The position numbers and the translations under genes are program-made. Source: a candidate division KSB1 bacterium (GTDB lineage Bacteria > Zhuqueibacterota > JdFR-76 > DREG01). From it: a stretch of 19,548 nucleotides of DNA. The notes under the pieces were generated by a model. It searched no databases. It was given only the letters and a program-made list of their open reading frames with translations, and was not told where the DNA came from. Where the stretch lies: assembly GCA_022566355.1 (NCBI GenBank), contig JADFJB010000094.1:1-19548 (forward strand), written 5' to 3'. Of this stretch, positions 7,016 to 15,654 are shown piece after piece (the stretch's first letter is position 1; the number at the start of each line of letters is the position of its first letter).

Positions 7016-9952
7016 TTATTTAGGTTTTAACGCATCCCTGAGAATCTGTACGGGATGCACAGCCTCCACGCCACAACCATGTTGTATTTGTTGACGACAA
7101 CTCACCCCTGCGGCTACGATTATCGATCCTTTGGGTTTATTCCGAATGGCAGGAAATAATCGCATCTCGCCTATGGCCATCGAAATGTCATAATGCTCGG
7201 CTTCATAACCAAATGAGCCGGCCATGCCACAACAACCCGAATCGATTTCTGTGACAGTACTTCCGGTTAAGCCAAGCGCTTTTTTCGTTGGCTCCGAACC
7301 GACTAAAGATTTCTGATGGCAATGGCCGTGAAAAAGTATTTCTTGATTCTTGTCAGAAAATTCAAGGTTTAAGTTTCCTTCATCGGCTAGTTTCACGATG
7401 AATTCATCGAACATGTAAGCATGCTTTGCGATGGTTTTGGTCCTAGGATCATCCGGCAGTAAGTATAAGTATTCATCACGGAGAGAAAGCAGACAACTTG
7501 GTTCCAGGCCGATTATTGGAATACCTGCTTCTGCAAACGGTGCAAGACAATTTACAGTTTCCAAAGCCGATTCGCGAGCTTTCTTAACAAGCCCTTTTGA
7601 AATCATCGGCCGGCCGCAACATTTGTGCCCGGACAAGCTCACCTCAAAACCTGCTGCTTCAAGCACTTCAGTTGCGGCTATGGCAATTTCCGGATAGTTG
7701 CAGGTGTTAAATGTATCATTAAAAAGGACCACTTTTTTTTGATCAGCTGAATCCTTTCTTTGATGATTTCTTTTGTTGAACCAGGTAGTAAAGGGTTCAT
7801 TTGCAAACAAAGGCAACTGACGCTTACTGGTGATTCCCAATAATTTTTCCATAGCCAAACGGGTGAATCGGTTTTTTACTCCCCAATTTGCGATTGGCGC
7901 CAGTTTGCCACTGCTAAAACGACTTAAAGCAGGAATAAACCCAAATAATTTTGCCCGGAGTGGCACACCGTTGGCTTTATAGTATTGAGCCAGGAATTCG
8001 AATTTAATTTTAGCCATATCCACTGAAGAAGGGCATTCGGATTTGCACCCCTTACACTCGATGCATAATTCCATTATTTCGTACATCCGTTTGCTGGTAA
8101 ACTCTTCGAATGGAAGATCTCCTGAGAGTGCGGCAAGCAACGCATTTGCACGACCGCGAGTGCTATGTTCCTCTTCTCTGGTTACCATAAAACTTGGACA
8201 CATTGTACCGGTCGTCTGTTTTCGACAGATAGCAGCCCCGTTACACATTTCGATGGCCCGGTGAAAACCCTGGTCGCTGCTGAAATCTATTTCTGTTTTA
8301 AGTTCTTGTACGGAATAAGAAGATCCATAACGTAGGTTCTCTGTCATCGCCGGCGCATCGATAATGTTGCCGGGATTCAGAATGTTATGAGGGTCGAAAA
8401 TCTCCTTTACTTGTTTGTACAGACCATATAGCTCTTTACCAAAAAAGTGCTCATTTAACCAACTCCTGGAGCGGCCGTCGCCATGCTCACTGGAGAGCGC
8501 ACCGCCAAATTCTGTTAATAATTCCAAAGCAAATTGGCTAATTTGTGGAAGCTTTGCAACTTCACTTGCTGTTTTTGAATTAATCAGCGGCCGAATGTGA
8601 AGACACCCTGCACTTGCGTGGGCGTAATAGGCAACTTTATTGCCCAGGTCATTGCAGAAATTTTCAATTTTCGTAACATAGTCGGCCAAATGTTCCACTG
8701 GAACTGCAGCATCTTCAATAAATGGGATGGGCTTTAAATCCCCTTTGATGCTCATCATCAAACCTAAAGCGACTTTTCTGACATTCCATACATTCTGCTG
8801 GTGCTGAAGGCTTATAACTTCCTTTATGTTAGTTACAGGAACTCCCTGGCCTTTTATGTGATTTTTCAATTTCTCGATATGATCTTGCAATTCTTTGCTA
8901 CTGTTTCCATAAAACTCAGTAATAAGAATACAATTTGGTTCTCCTTCAATAAAAGTGTTTAGCAAACGTGCATACGCAGGAGTATCACGACAGAGTGTCA
9001 GTCCGATATGATCGATTAATTCCACGGCGGACGGATTAACTTCCAATATCACCGGTACGGAAGTTAACGCTTCGTACAGACTTTCATAATGAATAATTGC
9101 CAGGGCAGTCATTTTAGGCAATGGCACAAGGTTTAGTTTTATTTCATTCATCACTGCTAGCGTACCCTCTGCCCCACAGATCAATTTGGCAAGATTAAAT
9201 CGAGGGTCTTGAGGATATTTAAACGATATTCCTTTATTGATGAATCGATCTAAATTGTAACCACCACATCTGCGCCAATGTTTTGGTGTACCGGATTGAA
9301 TGATTTTTTGATTTTCATCTGATTGGGTTAATGCCAGAATTTTTTGATAAATAGTGTCTTCAAATCCCTTTCTCCGGGTTTTGGTGTCGAGTTGTTCGGT
9401 CTCTAAGGGGCCAAATTCTGCAATACTTCCATCACTCAAAATGACTTTAGCGCCAATAACATGGTCGGCCGTCATCCCGTACAAAATCGAATGGCTGCCA
9501 GTGGAATTATTGGAAACGATCCCACCCATCGCAGCTCGATTGCTACTGGCAGGATCCGGGCCGAATTGCAACCCGGTTGGACGTAAATCGATATTTAATT
9601 GATCGAGCACAACGCCTGGTTCAACACGTACCCACCGTTCCTCTTTATTGATTTCTATTACTTTATCCAGATGGCGAGCTAAGTCAATTATTATAGCTTC
9701 ATTCACTGCCTGCCCGGCAAGACTGCTGCCGCCGGTGCGCGGAAGAATGGGAACTTTGTATTTTGCAGCTAATTCGACAGCTGCCTGAAGCTCATCGACA
9801 TTCTTCGGAAAAAAAACAGCATAAGGCAGTACCTTGTAAATACTCGCGTCGGTGCTGTATAACACACGACTGTATTGATCTGTGCGAACATCCCCTGAAG
9901 CTACTTTCTTTAAATCATTGATGTAGTCCTGGACCGCATTCGGGTTCGTCAC
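7016..9952 (-). CDS. fused FAD-linked oxidase / Fe-S (CCG) 2-hydroxyacid dehydrogenase, YdiJ/Dld-like
   Basis: A single chain of 978 residues fusing an FAD_binding_4/FAD-oxidase-C dehydrogenase to an Fe-S/CCG electron-transfer module. Family members oxidise D-lactate or D-2-hydroxyglutarate and pass electrons to the respiratory chain. Start GTG 9952 is preferred over TTG 9967 because GGAGG sits 8 nt before it. With that numbering: FAD-binding PRTGGSSLAGQ at 71-81 and SNNSTGSHSILYG at 147-159; HIRP near 452-455 and EHGDG at 489-493 in the C-terminal oxidase domain. Cysteines 576 and 585 lie in the CRKQTTGTMCPS segment. A ferredoxin-type CIECKGCKSEC is at 630-640. CCG motifs are at 778-780 and 907-909. 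Length and domain order match E. coli YdiJ, about 1,018 residues. It starts 45 nt after the DUF885 stop, so the two are probably co-transcribed. Substrate among the D-2-hydroxyacids is not determined. Confidence 0.9.
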   Translation of the reverse strand: MTNPNAVQDYINDLKKVASGDVRTDQYSRVLYSTDASIYKVLPYAVFFPKNVDELQAAVELAAKYKVPILPRTGGSSLAGQAVNEAIIIDLARHLDKVIEINKEERWVRVEPGVVLDQLNIDLRPTGLQFGPDPASSNRAAMGGIVSNNSTGSHSILYGMTADHVIGAKVILSDGSIAEFGPLETEQLDTKTRRKGFEDTIYQKILALTQSDENQKIIQSGTPKHWRRCGGYNLDRFINKGISFKYPQDPRFNLAKLICGAEGTLAVMNEIKLNLVPLPKMTALAIIHYESLYEALTSVPVILEVNPSAVELIDHIGLTLCRDTPAYARLLNTFIEGEPNCILITEFYGNSSKELQDHIEKLKNHIKGQGVPVTNIKEVISLQHQQNVWNVRKVALGLMMSIKGDLKPIPFIEDAAVPVEHLADYVTKIENFCNDLGNKVAYYAHASAGCLHIRPLINSKTASEVAKLPQISQFALELLTEFGGALSSEHGDGRSRSWLNEHFFGKELYGLYKQVKEIFDPHNILNPGNIIDAPAMTENLRYGSSYSVQELKTEIDFSSDQGFHRAIEMCNGAAICRKQTTGTMCPSFMVTREEEHSTRGRANALLAALSGDLPFEEFTSKRMYEIMELCIECKGCKSECPSSVDMAKIKFEFLAQYYKANGVPLRAKLFGFIPALSRFSSGKLAPIANWGVKNRFTRLAMEKLLGITSKRQLPLFANEPFTTWFNKRNHQRKDSADQKKVVLFNDTFNTCNYPEIAIAATEVLEAAGFEVSLSGHKCCGRPMISKGLVKKARESALETVNCLAPFAEAGIPIIGLEPSCLLSLRDEYLYLLPDDPRTKTIAKHAYMFDEFIVKLADEGNLNLEFSDKNQEILFHGHCHQKSLVGSEPTKKALGLTGSTVTEIDSGCCGMAGSFGYEAEHYDISMAIGEMRLFPAIRNKPKGSIIVAAGVSCRQQIQHGCGVEAVHPVQILRDALKPK

Positions 9953-9997
9953 TAAGAGAGCCTCCAAATCAGAAGGTTTAATCCAAAAGTTGACCTT

Positions 9998-11764
9998 TTA
10001 AAATTTATCACCGGCGAATCTCCATTCAGATACAAAATCCTGTGTCAATGGCTGATTAATGAGAAGGGCGCGGACCATTTCCACCGGGATTCTGTTTTCT
10101 TTGAGAATAGCATCATGCAACTCCCGGCTGGTCTTTTGCCCGGATGCGACTAATTCTTCATACAAAGCACGAAACTGAAGCCCTCCTAACATATAGGCGC
10201 ATTGGTAAAGTGGGCTGTAGTTACCGGCAAAAGATCTTCTCACTTCGGCGCTGGCATTGGCCGGTTCGTGGCCTACTCGATTAACGAGAAATTCAATACA
10301 TTCTTCGGCGGTCATTTTTTCAAGATGGAAGCTCAGCGAAAAAATAATGCGGGCGCACCGGTGCATACGCCAGAACAGCATGCCAATGCGATTTTCCGGT
10401 GATTTTTGAAAATTGAGATCCCATAAAAGCAGTTCCCAATATAATGCCCAACCTTCACCCCAAAAAGGTGTGCGGAATATCCGGCGATGTGTATTATAGC
10501 GTGAAGTCATGAATCCCTGTAAATGATGCCCCGGTATTAATTCGTGATGAACGGTTGCACGGGCAAAGTGAATGTTATTGCCACGCATGCTCATCAGCTT
10601 ATCATCATGCTGCATGGTATTTGTTGGGAAGGATATGGAGATCGTTTCGCCACCGGTAAAAAATGGATTCACTCTTTGTCTTCTTGGCGACATCATCCGC
10701 ATACGCCAGGTCTCTTTGGCGAGTGGGGGAATCGTAACAAGGTCTCTATCCTCAAGAAATTGGATGGCTTCCAGGGCTAAATCTCTGATTAAATCCGGCT
10801 GTTTGCCCGGTTCCACATGCAGGGTTTTGACATGTTCAAGAGCTTTTCGCCAATCATCCCCAAATCCAAGCTCACGAGAGGCTTTGAGCATCTCAGCATC
10901 GCACCAGGCAAATTCCCGGTTGGCTATTGCGATCAATTCATCCGGTGTGTACGGGATCATTTCATTGGCAAGCTCAATCGAAAGAGCTTCCTGGCCGATG
11001 GGGTCGCCAACGATCGTATCGTTATCCTTTTCATTTAAACCAACCAATTTTTCACGAACGAACGCCGAATAATTTTGCAATGTGGAATCAAGCGTATTAA
11101 ACGGCTCTTCCACCCACCAGGAAAATAGGGGATCGTATCCGTAATAGTAGTGGTGCCAATCCTCTAGAACTTCACCCAGTTGGTTGATTGTATTCACAAC
11201 TCGATTTGCAACTGTACCTTTGACCAAGGATTTTTTGTTATTCCCATAAGCTTTTAATTTTTGTTCTAATTTTGTTTGTAAAGTTACAATTTGACGATTC
11301 ATATCTGTCAGAACTGTAGCTAGCACATCGGGTTTGATGGCTTCCATTTTTCTGCGCGATTCGTGCAGATCGATTATAACGCCGGCAAAAGGGATCAAGT
11401 GCTCCATTTCTGCAAATTTCTTTTTTTGCTGATCCAACAGACGAAGTTCATAAACCAGTCGGTTTTTAAACAGTAAATAATCCACACGTCCTGGTTGGCT
11501 GAGGTTCCCAAAATGAATTTTCTCCAGTTTATCCCGCCAGTCGATATAGAACTTTTCCATGCGTTCAAATCGCTTGGGTGAAATGTCTATGGTATAATAG
11601 CGATTAAGACTTCCTCTATCAGTGGAGTAATTTTCCAGGAAATTTCTTAATTCGCTTTCGCCAGGATCATCACAAGAAATGGCAATGGATCTTGACTCAA
11701 CCGAATGAACCAGGGATAAAACCAGGGCAAAGGTTAGGGTAAGAAATTTAATTTTAGTTTTCAT
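9998..11764 (-). CDS. secreted DUF885 metallopeptidase-like protein
   Basis: A 588-residue protein of the DUF885 family, predicted zinc-dependent peptidases or hydrolases. It has a signal peptide (MKTKIKFLTLTFALVLSLVH..., probable cleavage near residues 24-26), so it acts outside the cytoplasm. The family motifs are intact: HELIPGHH at 407-414, which contains the HExxxH-like metal site, and GEGWALY at 436-442 followed by WE. Family length is about 550-620, so the protein is complete. The start ATG 11764 has a GGGAG Shine-Dalgarno 10 nt upstream. It leads the two-gene operon with the FAD/Fe-S dehydrogenase; the link between peptide hydrolysis and 2-hydroxyacid oxidation is not evident and may be only co-expression for catabolism. 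Confidence 0.88.
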   Translation of the reverse strand: MKTKIKFLTLTFALVLSLVHSVESRSIAISCDDPGESELRNFLENYSTDRGSLNRYYTIDISPKRFERMEKFYIDWRDKLEKIHFGNLSQPGRVDYLLFKNRLVYELRLLDQQKKKFAEMEHLIPFAGVIIDLHESRRKMEAIKPDVLATVLTDMNRQIVTLQTKLEQKLKAYGNNKKSLVKGTVANRVVNTINQLGEVLEDWHHYYYGYDPLFSWWVEEPFNTLDSTLQNYSAFVREKLVGLNEKDNDTIVGDPIGQEALSIELANEMIPYTPDELIAIANREFAWCDAEMLKASRELGFGDDWRKALEHVKTLHVEPGKQPDLIRDLALEAIQFLEDRDLVTIPPLAKETWRMRMMSPRRQRVNPFFTGGETISISFPTNTMQHDDKLMSMRGNNIHFARATVHHELIPGHHLQGFMTSRYNTHRRIFRTPFWGEGWALYWELLLWDLNFQKSPENRIGMLFWRMHRCARIIFSLSFHLEKMTAEECIEFLVNRVGHEPANASAEVRRSFAGNYSPLYQCAYMLGGLQFRALYEELVASGQKTSRELHDAILKENRIPVEMVRALLINQPLTQDFVSEWRFAGDKF

Positions 11765-11876
11765 AGGCTTAATTCTCCCAGGAGGTGAACTGTGTAAGAA
11801 CTATTAACCTGCATTATTCATAGCGCAGTTCAAGGCTGTAAAAATATACTTTAACTAATCTAGATCTTCATTTTCA

Positions 11877-11941
11877 GACAGGATAAACTGGATTATCAGG
11901 ATAAAAATCCAGTATATCTTGTTAATCCTGTCAAAAAAGAA
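11877..11941. repeat. GACAGGAT-type palindromic repeat, copy 1
   Basis: Begins GACAGGATAAACTGG, ends AATCCTGTC at 11932 and is followed by AAAAAAGAA. The ends are complementary and fold into an imperfect hairpin. Its reverse complement matches the copy at 15344-15408 with about two mismatches in 65. It lies just beyond the ydbL stop. Repeats of this GACAGGATTAACA kind recur between genes in many bacteria (established knowledge, from memory). Confidence 0.8.
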
Positions 11942-11967
11942 ACTTTTCTTTTTTTTAATGGTGATCA

Positions 11968-12390
11968 TTAGTTTTTAGGGTTTCTTTTTATATCCTTTTT
12001 TTGCTGCCATACATCTTTTTTGTTTTTGAACATTTCTTTTGGTTTCGCTTTCTTGAAAATTCGCATTGCATTCGTTTTTGCCACGACTTCCGGAGTTGTT
12101 TTTTGTGCTTTTGCGATCAGTTCATACAACATTTTCCGGTCGTTGTTTTCTGCCGTGACGATGAGTTTGATCTTTACTTTGGCAGTATCTTTATTACTAA
12201 TGATTGCAACCAACCCAAGATAAGTTTCCCCGATTTTATTGTCTTTCTTTAGCATCTGTATTTCAGGAAAGCGTTTCTTCATACGTTCTCTAATTTTCTC
12301 TTTGGTATCGGCTTGAAGAGCATTCGGAAAAACGATCAGAAAAGAAAATAGAACTGCTAATAGGGATATGAATTTTATTTGATTATTCAT
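11968..12390 (-). CDS. ydbL: YdbL-family (DUF1318) periplasmic protein
   Basis: A 140-residue protein with a Sec signal peptide (cleavage probably after ALQA at 27). The mature part has the DUF1318/YdbL pattern: RFPEIQMLKKDNKIGETYLG at 40-59, the ENNDR signature at 81-85, LIAKAQKTTPEVVAKTNA at 91-108, and a basic tail. YdbL is known as the periplasmic partner of YdbH and YnbE. The ATG at 12390 overlaps the ynbE stop in an ATGA and has GGAG upstream inside ynbE, so translation is coupled. It is the last gene of the operon, followed by the GACAGGAT repeat. The lysine-rich C-terminus is longer and more basic than I recall for E. coli. Confidence 0.85.
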   Translation of the reverse strand: MNNQIKFISLLAVLFSFLIVFPNALQADTKEKIRERMKKRFPEIQMLKKDNKIGETYLGLVAIISNKDTAKVKIKLIVTAENNDRKMLYELIAKAQKTTPEVVAKTNAMRIFKKAKPKEMFKNKKDVWQQKKDIKRNPKN

Positions 12391-12587
12391 TGCTGGTTCT
12401 CCTTATTTTTCTTTTCATCAACTTTTTCGTCTTCGAAATCAAAAAAGTCCTCTAATTCTTTTTGGACTTTGATGTTGATATCGATGGTGATGTAGATCGG
12501 TTCAACTTCGTGTTTCACATTCACAGTTGGACTACACCCGCCTAAGACTACGAGGAATCCACAAATAAATAAGATTTTTTTTCTCAC
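12387..12587 (-). CDS. ynbE: YnbE-family outer-membrane lipoprotein
   Basis: A 66-residue lipoprotein. The start is GTG 12587, preceded by AAAGGAGG at ideal spacing. The longer frame opening at 12758 is only translation of the MITE. The signal peptide ends in LGGC with the lipidated Cys at 18, followed by SPTVNVKHEVEPIYITIDINIKVQ, the characteristic YnbE core that forms a beta strand. In E. coli YnbE (about 60 residues) is thought to cap the YdbH bridge at the outer membrane. The tail here (from about residue 44) is highly charged, rich in E, D and K. The stop overlaps the ydbL start by 4 bp. Its distance of 284 bp from ydbH is unusually large for this operon because of the inserted element. 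Confidence 0.87.
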   Translation of the reverse strand: MRKKILFICGFLVVLGGCSPTVNVKHEVEPIYITIDINIKVQKELEDFFDFEDEKVDEKKNKENQQ

Positions 12588-12623
12588 ATTGGCCTCCTTT
12601 GCCAAGCATGAATAATTAATCTG

Positions 12624-12762
12624 ATTAGTGTCTGAACGAAAACAACCTTTTCTGTCATTCCCGCATGTTTTAAGCGGGAATCTCCTGCCTGAAATAACGA
12701 GATTCCGGCCTAAAGATTGCCGGAATGACCTTTGACGAGCAGGTTTTAGGTCAGACACTAAT
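12624..12762. mobile_element. MITE-like palindromic element, copy 1
   Basis: About 139 bp with terminal inverted repeats (left ATTAGTGTCTGAACGAAAAC, right the complement of ATTAGTGTCTGACCTAAAAC). Inside are two REP-like hairpins: ATTCCCGC/GCGGGAAT and ATTCCGGC/GCCGGAAT. It is nearly identical to 18225-18366. It has no coding capacity. It sits between ydbH and ynbE. Confidence 0.85.
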
Positions 12763-12871
12763 TAATTCAACAGAATATCACTGAAAAATTTATTGACTAA
12801 ATCTAAAAGTATCAGAATTCTTCGGTGTATTTCAATGCTAAAATAGTTCATACTAAATAAATAAATTCTGA

Positions 12872-15289
12872 TTAATTCACTTTAAGATTGCCAGCGCTCA
12901 TATTAGAATAAATCAAACTATTTATTAATTCATCAAGATTATTAATATTTACATTTAATCCGCCGATTGGTATTTGATTTTCTTCATCACCGCGAGGTCC
13001 ATGCCCTTGCGCTTGAATGGTTGTCATCAATCCTTCAATTTCATCATTCTTGAATATGATTTTCAATTTCGTGTATTCCATATCCTGCAAAGCTTCGAAA
13101 ACCATGAGGCTCACGGTTTCTTCGAGATTCGCCGATTGTGGATCGATGTCTTCTGTTATGCCCAAAATTGTCCTGGCATTTTCCTCGCTTATTTGTAAGA
13201 CACCTTTATTTGGATTCGCTTCTAAAAAACCATCACCGAATGAAATACGATTTTTCTCTCCCCATTCCAACATGATTGGAATCTGACCGAATATTTTACC
13301 CTGTCCACGAACACCGTCATATCCTATAAAATCTAAAATTTCCTGTAAATCCAATCCCTCAACTTTCAACTCAAAACTGATAAAATTGTTAGTCAGATTG
13401 AGTATTGTGTTTTGACAAAATAGTTTTCCACCCAGCCAATCGAATTCAACTTGTTTTATGGTGACGGAATCTGTGTTATTAATGTCAAATAAAATAATGC
13501 CATTGGTGGCATTAAAGTTGCCGGAATGTATGGATTCGAAAGTGATTTTCTGGTCTATTTCCGAAGTTAAAGGAAATAAATCCGTAATCTTTACCATTCC
13601 ATTTATTCCCTGTAATTCGGTTCCAGAATAGGTATTGTGAGCAATCACATCTTTAAACGCTAAATTGATTGTCGAAAGTAAATTTCCTTTTTCCATCTTA
13701 AAATCAGCATCGACGCTGGCAACTCCGTCAAATTCATATTCCGAATACTCCCGGAGAAGATCGTTCCAGAATGCCTCATTATTTAAGGTAAGGTTGGCAA
13801 TAGTTGCATGGAATTCAGCAGTTGGATCGTTTTGATTCCAATCGACCCAACCGGAGAAATTCAAGTTTTCATCTTCTGCAATAATCCCTGAGCCTTGTAA
13901 ATCCAACCTGTTATTTGTAGAGTTTAGCATACCTGCAATGCCGGGAAATTGAATACCTCCGTATCCTATTGATTGAATGTTAAAGTTTCCTTGTTTGATT
14001 TCTTGATTTGAGAATGAATAGGGTACAGTCATCGAAATATCGCTAAACGATACTCCGGAACTTGTGTCGGAGAGTTCCATATTTTGAATGGTTACGATTG
14101 CGTTCGAAACCAAGAAAGGGTCGAGACTGAATTCAGCTTTGATTTTCATGGAATCTGTAGTCATCTGCAAATTTCGATTTTGAATTTCGGATGATACTGC
14201 AAGTCGGTCGCTTTGAAATATAGTCTCAAAAGAGCCGCCGGCACGACTAAATTTTGAGAAACCTCGTACATTTATTTTACCATCAATTTTAATCGGTACT
14301 GGTACGTTTTCATTGAACATTTTTTCAAATTGGTTAATTTCTAAGTCATGGATTGCAAATTCGATATGTCCGTTTTGAGTTTGGAGATTGATATTGGCGA
14401 TAGCAGTAATTGGCGATTGATTCAAGTTTGAATTGACCTTCACAAGAACCAGGTTGTTTTTGGATAAATTCAAATTTGCAAATAAATCTGTTAAGAAAAT
14501 GGGTAACGGGGAAACTTCTATCGGAGGTGTTAGAATTAGCTGGTCACTCACCACCTTGATTTCAGCTTTCCAATCGGATTTTGTTATTTGAAAATTTCCA
14601 GTCAAATCCAGGCTCCCTTCAGAGTCTAAATCAGGGACTGCAGTAAATGAACTGAGAATTTGGTAAAGTTGGTTAATTTGTAGTTTTTTGAGTTTAAAGC
14701 TGCCAAACAGTTCAGATGTTTTACTATCGAAATTACCTGTGAAAACTATAGGTGTACCTTGAAAGAGACCATCCACTTCGAGTGAGTAGTTGGTTTCATC
14801 TGATTCACGCATACTTACATTCATGGGTATCTTATATTCGTGATTATCCAATTCAATGGTTAAGACTGATTCTTCTACTTTTAATTCCTTAAATGGAATT
14901 CCGGAATCTCCGCCAGGTCGAAAATTAGTAAAAGGGCCCAAGTCCAATTGGCCATCTTTGAATTTTATCTTGACCATAACTCCAGACAATTTAATGGAAT
15001 GAATTTTCTGGTTCATTATTGATTTCGGAGAGTAGTTCATTTCTATGTTACGAATGGATAATTCTTTTTCTATGCCTAGCGAGAATTCTTTCAGGCTGGC
15101 TTGCCAGGGTGAAAGCGCATCAAAGCTTACCATTACATCCGTAAATCCGATTTTATTTAGTTCTAGAATCAGTCTATTCTCAATCATTCCTGGTAGGTAG
15201 GTTTGCTTAAAAACGATCAATCCTGAAACTGTAATAACCAGGAAACTGGCGAAAGAAATAAGGATGATTTTTATTCGTTTATGCGTCAA
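12872..15289 (-). CDS. ydbH: YdbH-family AsmA-like intermembrane lipid-transport protein
   Basis: An 805-residue protein anchored by one N-terminal membrane helix (about residues 9-28), followed by a long series of beta-rich AsmA-like repeats that would span the periplasm as a groove for phospholipids. The C-terminal part (about 656-800) matches the YdbH-specific domain: GQGKIFGQIPIMLEWG, GDGFLEANPNKGVLQIS, MVFEALQDMEYTKLKI and IPIGGLNVNINNLDELINSL. E. coli YdbH is about 880 residues, so this is a normal member. With TamB and YhdP it is part of a redundant system for outer-membrane lipid homeostasis (established in E. coli). The start is TTG 15289; a stop lies three codons upstream in frame and no ATG exists nearby, but no clear Shine-Dalgarno is visible, so the exact start is uncertain. 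First gene of the ydb operon, divergent from the gene at 15655. Confidence 0.85.
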   Translation of the reverse strand: MTHKRIKIILISFASFLVITVSGLIVFKQTYLPGMIENRLILELNKIGFTDVMVSFDALSPWQASLKEFSLGIEKELSIRNIEMNYSPKSIMNQKIHSIKLSGVMVKIKFKDGQLDLGPFTNFRPGGDSGIPFKELKVEESVLTIELDNHEYKIPMNVSMRESDETNYSLEVDGLFQGTPIVFTGNFDSKTSELFGSFKLKKLQINQLYQILSSFTAVPDLDSEGSLDLTGNFQITKSDWKAEIKVVSDQLILTPPIEVSPLPIFLTDLFANLNLSKNNLVLVKVNSNLNQSPITAIANINLQTQNGHIEFAIHDLEINQFEKMFNENVPVPIKIDGKINVRGFSKFSRAGGSFETIFQSDRLAVSSEIQNRNLQMTTDSMKIKAEFSLDPFLVSNAIVTIQNMELSDTSSGVSFSDISMTVPYSFSNQEIKQGNFNIQSIGYGGIQFPGIAGMLNSTNNRLDLQGSGIIAEDENLNFSGWVDWNQNDPTAEFHATIANLTLNNEAFWNDLLREYSEYEFDGVASVDADFKMEKGNLLSTINLAFKDVIAHNTYSGTELQGINGMVKITDLFPLTSEIDQKITFESIHSGNFNATNGIILFDINNTDSVTIKQVEFDWLGGKLFCQNTILNLTNNFISFELKVEGLDLQEILDFIGYDGVRGQGKIFGQIPIMLEWGEKNRISFGDGFLEANPNKGVLQISEENARTILGITEDIDPQSANLEETVSLMVFEALQDMEYTKLKIIFKNDEIEGLMTTIQAQGHGPRGDEENQIPIGGLNVNINNLDELINSLIYSNMSAGNLKVN

Positions 15290-15343
15290 TTGATTCTATG
15301 TGTTTTCGAAAAATAAAAGTGAAGGACATTATGTAGCTGTTTT

Positions 15344-15408
15344 TTCTTTTTTGACAGGATTAACAAGATATACTGGATTTTTATCCTTATAATCCTGTTT
15401 ATCCTGTC
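15344..15408. repeat. GACAGGAT-type palindromic repeat, copy 2 (inverted)
   Basis: TTCTTTTTT followed by GACAGGATTAACA..., ending TTTATCCTGTC. It is the reverse complement of 11877-11941 with about two differences. The arms GACAGGATtAACA and its partner fold into a long imperfect hairpin. It lies upstream of ydbH. Confidence 0.8.
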
Positions 15409-15450
15409 TAAGCTACTACTCGCAAAAACTTAAATTGCATGAACCCAAAA

Positions 15451-15475
15451 ATTTATTGAACTTTGTTCAATAAAT
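15451..15475. promoter_or_regulatory. 25-bp perfect dyad, candidate operator
   Basis: ATTTATTGAAC (15451-15461), spacer TTT, GTTCAATAAAT (15465-15475): perfect 11-bp arms with a 3-nt spacer, located between the divergent ydbH and propeller-like genes. The size suits a dimeric repressor such as TetR-type proteins, though a hairpin role cannot be excluded. Confidence 0.5.
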
Positions 15476-15654
15476 GGTTGTATATTTAAAATTATCTAAC
15501 CAAATTCTAAACCAAATACAAATTATTAATTGAAATATTAATCACCAAATATCGTTTTGAGATTAACTATTTTAATCAATTCTAATTCATTATACAAAAT
15601 TAATTGTTTTATGTTATTTCATTTTATCATTTTATTAAAAGAGGAGGTAGTAAA

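Larger units (their letters stand above)
15290..15654. other. 365-bp divergent promoter region
   Basis: Non-coding and AT-rich. It must drive ydbH leftwards and the propeller-like gene rightwards. It contains the GACAGGAT repeat (15344-15408) and a 25-bp dyad (15451-15475). I see no unambiguous -35/-10 pairs. Confidence 0.6.

Noticed and set aside
10572-11072. 166-codon open frame on the plus strand inside the DUF885 gene
   Set aside because: Antisense shadow of a gene with intact family motifs; no signal or domain of its own.
12588-12758. Longer ynbE reading frame starting at 12758
   Set aside because: The extra 57 residues are translated MITE sequence; GTG 12587 has AAAGGAGG and begins a lipoprotein signal.
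15604-15654. Upstream TTG start for the propeller-like gene
   Set aside because: No ribosome site, and the signal peptide begins at the ATG at 15655 behind GAGGAGGT.
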